Shown: piece after piece, positions 7,062-10,729 of the stretch
Position numbering within the stretch: position 1 is the stretch's first letter
Layout: each line of letters opens with the position of its first letter
From: Dehalococcoidia bacterium
GTDB lineage: Bacteria; Chloroflexota; Dehalococcoidia; JACVQG01
Length of the DNA: 10,729 nucleotides
Direction: 5' to 3'
Assembly (NCBI GenBank): GCA_015661045.1
Contig: JACVQG010000056.1
Location: 1 to 10,729, forward strand
The notes under the pieces: model-generated
What the model was told of the DNA's origin: nothing
What the model saw: the letters and a program-made list of their open reading frames with translations, nothing else
The model's database searches: none
Program-made: the position numbers and the translations under genes

Positions 7062-7159
7062 CTGAAGGAGCGTAGCGACTGAATCCCGATAAATCGGGAT
7101 CACCACAGTGACAACCCCGTATCAGCGAGAAATTAGAGATTCTTCACTACGTTCAGAAT
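7059..7159. repeat. inverted repeat unit ATTCTGAA...TTCAGAAT with inner CCCGATAAATCGGG hairpin
   Basis: The arms ATTCTGAA (7059-7066) and TTCAGAAT (7152-7159) are inverted and are extended by related GGAGCGTAG/CTACG-type bases. Inside lies the strong hairpin ATCCCGAT-AA-ATCGGGAT (7083-7100). The right part (AGAGATTCTTCACTACGTTCAGAATGAC region) resembles another widespread repeat type ending in TGTCATTCTGAA on the opposite strand. Confidence 0.55.
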
Positions 7160-7228
7160 GACAGTCAGTGTAAACTTATTCTGTTAATGACCATAATTAA
7201 TGGCCGTAACGGGCAAGGAGGATAAGCG

Positions 7229-7819
7229 ATGTCTGAATATTGTGAAAAGATTTTAGCCGGGTCCAGGTCATGGATAGGCAGGGAGACGAACCTTATATGG
7301 GGACGGTATCCGGTGGAGCGGGAGCCTATAAGAAGGTGGTGTCACATGGTAAGGTGCGAGAACCCGCTCTATCTGGATGAAGAATACGCTAAAAAAACTA
7401 TCTGGGGGGGCATAATATGTCCGCCATTGATGATCCCTATATTTGGACTCCGGCGCTACGGGCCGAGCTCCAGCGGGCCTGAGATTGATTGGCCTCCGCT
7501 AAAAGAGGGGGAAGAAGACGACTCAGCCATGCTGGTGCCGCCGACGGCTGGCAAAAGCGTGGTCAATTTAGGCGGCCCGATAGAGTTTGTAAAAGTTGTC
7601 CGGCTGGGGGACAGGATTGGCAAAAAGGAAAAGGTCGTAGACATTTATTTAAAACAAATCCGCTTTGATCCCGAAGCCTTCTGGATTGTTAGCGAGACAA
7701 CCTATCTTAACCAGTATCTCGATCCTGTCGCAATCCTGCACAACACACTGGTGAAACACCGAAGCCCCGAAGAGATAAAGGCCACTACACCTGAGCAATT
7801 AACTCAGATACAGTCTTAA
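7229..7819 (+). CDS. hot-dog fold dehydratase subunit (FAS1-like / MaoC N-terminal type)
   Basis: This 196-residue protein resembles the N-terminal hot-dog domain of MaoC-like and HadA-type hydratases. It has RWCHMVRCENPLYLDEEYA (36-54), matching the family's GDxNPxYxDExYA pattern, then GGIICPPLM (60-68), matching the G.IAPPTF loop. A second conserved strand region follows from about residue 112. In this family the N-type subunit usually shapes the acyl-chain tunnel and pairs with a catalytic hot-dog partner, here the next gene 30 bases downstream. It is longer than a minimal hot-dog domain, with a Pro/Glu-rich insert (about 78-105) and a polar C-terminal tail. The start is fixed by AAGGAGGA (7215-7222), six bases before ATG 7229. 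It is the first gene after the repeat element. The expected role is half of an enoyl-CoA hydratase or 3-hydroxyacyl-CoA dehydratase; the substrate is unknown. Confidence 0.8.
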   Translation: MSEYCEKILAGSRSWIGRETNLIWGRYPVEREPIRRWCHMVRCENPLYLDEEYAKKTIWGGIICPPLMIPIFGLRRYGPSSSGPEIDWPPLKEGEEDDSAMLVPPTAGKSVVNLGGPIEFVKVVRLGDRIGKKEKVVDIYLKQIRFDPEAFWIVSETTYLNQYLDPVAILHNTLVKHRSPEEIKATTPEQLTQIQS

Positions 7820-7839
7820 CTGGAACGTAAACTGTAGGG

Positions 7840-7844
7840 GGGAG
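7840..7844 (+). promoter_or_regulatory. ribosome binding site GGGAG that sets the second hot-dog start
   Basis: The G-rich run GGGGGGAG (7837-7844) ends five bases before ATG 7850. The in-frame GTG at 7844 overlaps this site, so ATG 7850 is preferred. Confidence 0.65.
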
Positions 7845-7849
7845 TGAAC

Positions 7850-8287
7850 ATGAGACAGCAGGTCTATTTTGAGGACGTGAAAGAGGGAGAGGATTTACCA
7901 ACAGGCTATTCCTTACACCTCGATCCGCTGCGCTGGCATTTACAGACCAGCGGGACTCAGGACTATCACCGGCAACACCACGACTTAGAGTTTGCCCGCA
8001 AGCAGGGGCAACCCAATGTGTTTTTAAATACCGGTTTCTACCATGCTGCCTTAAGCCGTGTTGTCACCGACTGGATGGGTGACGGAGGCTGGCTACAGAA
8101 ATTCAACATGCAGATGAGAAAAATGAACTTCCCCGGAGATACCTTGACGGTTAAAGGGAAAGTAATAAAGAAATATGTTAAGGATGGGAAAGGACATGTG
8201 GATTGCGAAATCTGGGCGGAAAATCAGCGTGAAGGGATGACCACCCCTGGCTCGGCTACGGTAGTTCTCCCAATGCGGGCGCCATAG
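7850..8287 (+). CDS. MaoC-like (R)-specific enoyl-CoA hydratase subunit, hot-dog fold
   Basis: This 145-residue single hot-dog domain begins VYFEDVKEGEDLPTG (5-19), the usual opening strand of MaoC-like proteins. The hydratase-2 catalytic pattern Asp-x4-His is present as D38...H43 in SGTQDYHRQHHDLEFA (34-49), with an extra H44 and D45. It corresponds to Asp31/His36 of Aeromonas PhaJ in my by-eye alignment. The motif is altered from the usual DxNPIHxD: NPI is replaced by YHRQ, so activity is likely but specificity is open. FPGDTLTVKGKV (94-105) is the conserved later strand. Lying 30 bases behind the N-type subunit, it very probably forms a heteromeric hydratase with it, as HadA/HadB do. The reaction would be reversible hydration of an enoyl-CoA. 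After it come 221 bases with a possible promoter but no gene. Confidence 0.85.
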   Translation: MRQQVYFEDVKEGEDLPTGYSLHLDPLRWHLQTSGTQDYHRQHHDLEFARKQGQPNVFLNTGFYHAALSRVVTDWMGDGGWLQKFNMQMRKMNFPGDTLTVKGKVIKKYVKDGKGHVDCEIWAENQREGMTTPGSATVVLPMRAP

Positions 8288-8328
8288 CTTTATAGAAATC
8301 GTTGTATTTCACGTTTCCGCGAATGTTA

Positions 8329-8357
8329 TTGACAACAGTAAAAAAAACCTATAGGCT
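8329..8357 (+). promoter_or_regulatory. possible promoter for the mutase gene
   Basis: TTGACA (8329-8334) is a perfect -35. The -10 is weaker: TATAGG at 8350-8355 (15-base spacer) or TAGGCT at 8352-8357 (17-base spacer). The leader to ATG 8509 would be about 145 bases. I see no riboswitch-like cobalamin-box sequence in it, although this is a B12 enzyme gene. Confidence 0.4.
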
Positions 8358-8508
8358 TACATCATTCTTTTTAACAGGGCAGTAGCAGTTCGTTTGATCC
8401 CCTCCGCTACAAGGAACGCCAGAAAGATTATATCCCGTCGGAAAAGCTCATCACATTAACGGTCCCGGGGGTCCTCTTTTTAGACTTCATGATAGAGGTA
8501 AAAAGAAT

Positions 8509-10014
8509 ATGTTTTCGATAGACAAACTAAGAGAAATAGAAAAGAAAAAGAAAGAGTGGCAGGAAGGAACTCTTAAAGAATCTCTGAAGAGGTTCAAAGC
8601 CACGGAAAGCCCCAACAGGTTCTATACCCCTCTGGATATTCCCGATTTTGATTTTCTGGAAAAGGTCGGTTTCCCCGGCGAGTACCCTTATACAGCCAGC
8701 ACCTATCCCAGCATGGTCCCGGGCACCGGCCCCGTGAAAGGTGGAGGTCCGTTTGCTGTGGCAGGCCTGGCCAGGGCAGGTCGTTACTCCGGCTATGCCA
8801 CTGCCGAAGATACCAGGGATTATTATAAAGATATGATTGCCCGGGGCTGGCGGGTGGGGGCTAATCTGGCTTTTGACCTGCCTACCCAATGTGGTTATGA
8901 CTCCGATCATCCCATGGCCGAGGGAGAGGTCGGGAAAACCGGCGTAGCCATAAATACCCTCCAGGATATGGAAACAATCTTTGAACCTTTCATCGGGGAC
9001 CTGGGGTTGGACAGGGTTGCCACAAATATGAACATCAATGCTCCTGCAATTATCATGCTCTCGATGTTTATCACAGTAGCGGAGAAAAAAGGCGTTCCTC
9101 TGAATAAACTCCGGGGCACCCCCCAGAACGATATCCTTAAAGAATACACAGGACGCGGTACCTACATATTTCCACCCGGACCCGCTTTACGCCTGAGCCG
9201 AGATAGCTTTGTTTACCTCAGGAAAAATGTGCCATCCCTGAATATTATCAGCATTTCCGCCCATTTCCGGGACGGCGGCGCCGATAGCGTAAAGTCATTT
9301 GGCTATCAATTCTCAAACGCCATCGCCTATGCTCAGGTTGCTCAGGAAGGCGGCCTGGACGTGGACGACTTTCTACCTTACTTCACCCTGGGGACAGGCG
9401 GATGTCATACCATGGAAATCCTCCATGCTATCGCGCAAATCCGCGCCTCCCGGAGGGTCTGGGCTAAGCTGACCAGGGAACGCCTCAAGGCTAAAGACCC
9501 GAAGAGCTGGATTGTACGTACCATACCTGGGCGGCTCCTGGCTAATCTCACCACCAGGCAACGGCCCTTGAATAACTTCACGCGGACAGTGCTGGGGGGA
9601 GTGGCCATTGCCCTCAGCGGCGACGTTCCTGCCGTTGGACCCGGCTATGACGAGCCATTGGGTCTGGGCACCAGCCTGGAGGCGCAGCAGCTCTCCGAGG
9701 ATGCAGCCCGGATTCTCTTCCATGAGGCCAGGCTTTGTGATGTCATAGACCCGTTTGCCGGCTCGTATTATATGGAGGCGTTGACCAACCAGGTGGAAGA
9801 GGAAATCTGGAAAACAATTGGAAGGATAGATGCTGTAGGAGGGGCAGTAGCCGCCATTGAAACCGGGTTCTTGCAGCGCGAGATTGCCCAGAACGCCTAT
9901 AAAATCCAGAAGGAGATTGAAACCGGAGAAAGGGTGATAGTGGGCGTAAATAACAGCAGGAGCCCCATCCCTATGACCCCAAAAGGCGGCAGCAGGCTGA
10001 AGAAAAACAGATAG
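8509..10014 (+). CDS. divergent coenzyme-B12-dependent acyl-CoA mutase, large (catalytic) subunit, frameshifted near 3' end
   Basis: This 501-residue frame has the methylmalonyl-CoA mutase TIM-barrel scaffold: LEKVGFPGEYPYT (50-62), AFDLPTQCGYDSDHP (121-135), RGTPQNDILKEYTGRGTYIFPP (202-223) and DPFAGSYYMEALT (414-426). It lacks the C-terminal cobalamin domain, so like two-gene mutases it needs a separate small B12 subunit, not seen here. R216 matches the carboxylate-binding Arg207 of Propionibacterium MCM. Other active-site parts differ. After YPSM (66-69) there are about 14 extra Gly/Ala/Pro-rich residues before GRYSGYAT. The Tyr89 equivalent appears to be V70. The SISGYH loop reads SISAHF (248-253). 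The HTNS-DEA loop reads VGPGYDEP (376-383). The substrate is therefore probably not methylmalonyl-CoA; it may be another branched acyl-CoA, perhaps a substituted malonyl type because the Arg is kept (inference). From about residue 483 the frame departs from the family until TAG 10012. AGAGGT (8494-8499) is a modest ribosome site. Confidence 0.88.
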   Translation: MFSIDKLREIEKKKKEWQEGTLKESLKRFKATESPNRFYTPLDIPDFDFLEKVGFPGEYPYTASTYPSMVPGTGPVKGGGPFAVAGLARAGRYSGYATAEDTRDYYKDMIARGWRVGANLAFDLPTQCGYDSDHPMAEGEVGKTGVAINTLQDMETIFEPFIGDLGLDRVATNMNINAPAIIMLSMFITVAEKKGVPLNKLRGTPQNDILKEYTGRGTYIFPPGPALRLSRDSFVYLRKNVPSLNIISISAHFRDGGADSVKSFGYQFSNAIAYAQVAQEGGLDVDDFLPYFTLGTGGCHTMEILHAIAQIRASRRVWAKLTRERLKAKDPKSWIVRTIPGRLLANLTTRQRPLNNFTRTVLGGVAIALSGDVPAVGPGYDEPLGLGTSLEAQQLSEDAARILFHEARLCDVIDPFAGSYYMEALTNQVEEEIWKTIGRIDAVGGAVAAIETGFLQREIAQNAYKIQKEIETGERVIVGVNNSRSPIPMTPKGGSRLKKNR

Positions 10015-10217
10015 CCAAGCTGCATAAGGTGAAACGGGGACGGGACAACAGGTCTGTATCCGCCTCGCTGAAGCGGCTAAAGGATGCAGCCGCCGATGAA
10101 AAGGTAAATCTTTTCCCTCCGGTAATAGAAGCGGTGAAACTGTATGCCACGGTAGGCGAGATCTGCGATAGTTTGCGAGAGGTTTTTGGAGAGTACCACG
10201 AATATGGAGTGATATAG
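9954..10217 (+). pseudogene. displaced C-terminal segment of the acyl-CoA mutase (frameshift continuation)
   Basis: In the frame one base behind the mutase, the sequence reads QQEPHPYDPKRRQQAEEKQI and continues AKLHKVKRGRDN, ending with FPPVIEAVKLYATVGEICD and SLREVFGEY. The last part is the standard C-terminus of MCM catalytic subunits (YATLGEICDALREVFGEY), so this belongs to the upstream gene. A frame stop at 9951-9953 bounds the switch to about 9952-9960, where one base seems missing after GTAAATAA. Restoring it gives a protein of about 569 residues, normal for large subunits of two-subunit mutases. GTG 10029 could start a short 62-residue peptide, but nothing supports independent translation. 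Confidence 0.85.
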
Positions 10218-10219
10218 TA

Positions 10220-10729
10220 ATGGATTCAGTATCTAAAGATGAGCTACTGGTAGAAATAAAGGCCTTTATCTGTACAATTACCATCAACCGCCCGCACAGA
10301 AGAAACGCTTTGAATGCCGATGTGCTTACTAAACTCGGTGATACGTTGAACTCCTTCAAGGCAACAGGAGATGTCAGGGCTGTTATCCTGAGGGGTGAAG
10401 GCGAGGAGGCTTTCTCCTCGGGGATGGATTTGCTCAGCAGCAGGGAAGGTGGGGAGGGAGAAAGACGTAAGTCGGCTCTTCCCTATGCCAGGGAGAGTAT
10501 TATTAATTGTCCCTGTCCGGTTATCGCCATGATTTTTGGCTATGTTGCCGGGGCAGGCTGCGACCTGGCGGTCACCTGTGATTTCAGAATTGCAGCCGAT
10601 AATGCTCAGTTTGCTATGCCCCCGGTAAAACTGGGACTGGTCTATGATTATAAGGCAATCCAGCGTTTCATTAACTTAATAGGACTGGGGAATGCCAAAG
10701 AGCTTTTTCTAACAGCCAAATTTGTAGAT
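10220..10729 (+). CDS. enoyl-CoA hydratase/isomerase family protein (crotonase fold), 3' end outside window
   Basis: The first 170 residues of a crotonase-superfamily enzyme start at ATG 10220, two bases after the restored mutase stop, with GGAG (10206-10209) as a ribosome site. Family motifs: ITINRPHRRNALNADV (20-35), AVILRGEGEEAFSSGMDL (oxyanion-hole region with SSGMDL), then GYVAGAGCDLAVTCDFRIAA and PPVKLGLVYD. Rat crotonase uses two Glu residues, in GGCEL (Glu144) and QPEILLG (Glu164). Here the first is Asp (GAGCDL) and the second is Pro (MPPVKLG). A normal syn-hydration is therefore doubtful. Isomerase, hydrolase or lyase chemistry, or a hydratase with different residues, would fit better. 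Its tight coupling to the mutase suggests that it acts just before or after the carbon-skeleton rearrangement. Confidence 0.88.
   Translation, partial: MDSVSKDELLVEIKAFICTITINRPHRRNALNADVLTKLGDTLNSFKATGDVRAVILRGEGEEAFSSGMDLLSSREGGEGERRKSALPYARESIINCPCPVIAMIFGYVAGAGCDLAVTCDFRIAADNAQFAMPPVKLGLVYDYKAIQRFINLIGLGNAKELFLTAKFVD

Larger units (their letters stand above)
6682..7202. mobile_element. MITE-like composite repeat element with 20-bp terminal inverted repeats
   Basis: The left end CATTAATTATGGTCATTGAC (6682-6701) matches the reverse complement of 7183-7202 at 19 of 20 positions, with weaker similarity continuing inward for about 15 more bases. The 521-bp interior has no believable gene; its longest open frames are low-complexity reads through repeats. 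It holds several smaller inverted and direct repeats, listed separately. I see no target-site duplication outside the ends (GAATTGT on the left, GCCGTAA on the right), so mobility is unproven. Together with short flanks it accounts for the gene-free stretch 6653-7228. The right end carries CATAAT (7192-7197), a good -10-like hexamer 32 bases before the next gene, but without a clear -35. Confidence 0.5.

Noticed and set aside
6869..7075. 68-codon open frame inside the repeat region
   Set aside because: It reads straight through the palindromic repeats, has no ribosome site and no recognisable domain.
6682..7202. CRISPR array
   Set aside because: The repeats are few, palindromic and of different kinds, without regular spacers or cas genes.
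8361..8508. Cobalamin riboswitch before the B12 mutase gene
   Set aside because: No B12-box-like sequence or convincing multi-helix structure is visible in the leader.
8368..8522. Open frame reading FDPLRYKERQKDYIPSEKL upstream of the mutase
   Set aside because: It has no start codon except near its end, no ribosome site, and overlaps the mutase start. It could be a gene remnant but cannot be supported.
10002..10008. GAAAAAC as a slippery site for programmed -1 frameshifting in the mutase gene
   Set aside because: It is not a proper X XXY YYZ heptamer, and the new frame already matches the family about 45 bases upstream of it.
9373..10359. 328-codon open frame on the minus strand
   Set aside because: It is the antisense shadow of the mutase and crotonase genes, which have clear family motifs on the + strand.

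Overview
The window looks like part of a bacterial chromosome, or a metagenome-assembled contig, from an anaerobe-like bacterium specialised in acyl-CoA chemistry. Every recognisable gene lies on the + strand. Two genes encode lipoprotein substrate-binding proteins, and the rest are almost all CoA-thioester enzymes. The short repeats in the 6.7-7.2 kb gap (GTCATTGCGAG..., ATTCTGAA..., CCCGATTTATCGGG) resemble ones I associate with Dehalococcoidia/Chloroflexota and similar sediment genomes. That taxonomic reading is a low-confidence inference from memory.

Layout. 2-484 is the C-terminal part of an acyl-CoA dehydrogenase. 579-5258 reads as one transcription unit: a COG1840-type substrate-binding lipoprotein, a bicupin whose C-terminal tail has been thrown out of frame, and an 824-residue protein made of two tandem class III (CaiB/BaiF) CoA-transferase domains. 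A hairpin pair (5263-5295) and a good sigma70-type promoter (5359-5387) separate this from a second, paralogous substrate-binding lipoprotein (5486-6652). A gene-free stretch of 576 bases (6653-7228) is packed with nested inverted and direct repeats inside 20-bp terminal inverted repeats, like a MITE or compound repeat element. Two hot-dog (MaoC-like) dehydratase subunits follow (7229-7819, 7850-8287). Then comes a divergent coenzyme-B12-dependent acyl-CoA mutase large subunit (8509 to about 10217, with a frameshift near 9955) and, 2 bases on, an enoyl-CoA hydratase/isomerase that runs off the end.

How the genes could work together (inference). The two lipoproteins would capture an organic acid or related anion outside the membrane, although no permease or ATPase gene is in view. 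The fused CoA-transferase would activate an acid as a CoA thioester. The acyl-CoA dehydrogenase, hot-dog hydratase, mutase and crotonase could then oxidise, hydrate and rearrange the carbon skeleton. The mutase is the most unusual protein: it keeps the MCM scaffold and the carboxylate-binding Arg, but carries an insertion of about 14 residues and altered residues in several active-site loops, so its substrate is probably not methylmalonyl-CoA. The acyl-CoA dehydrogenase and the crotonase also lack the textbook catalytic glutamates.

Two separate genes (bicupin and mutase) have single-base frame disruptions near their 3' ends, and in both the continuation in the new frame is recognisable. Sequencing or assembly error is the simplest explanation, but real mutations are possible.
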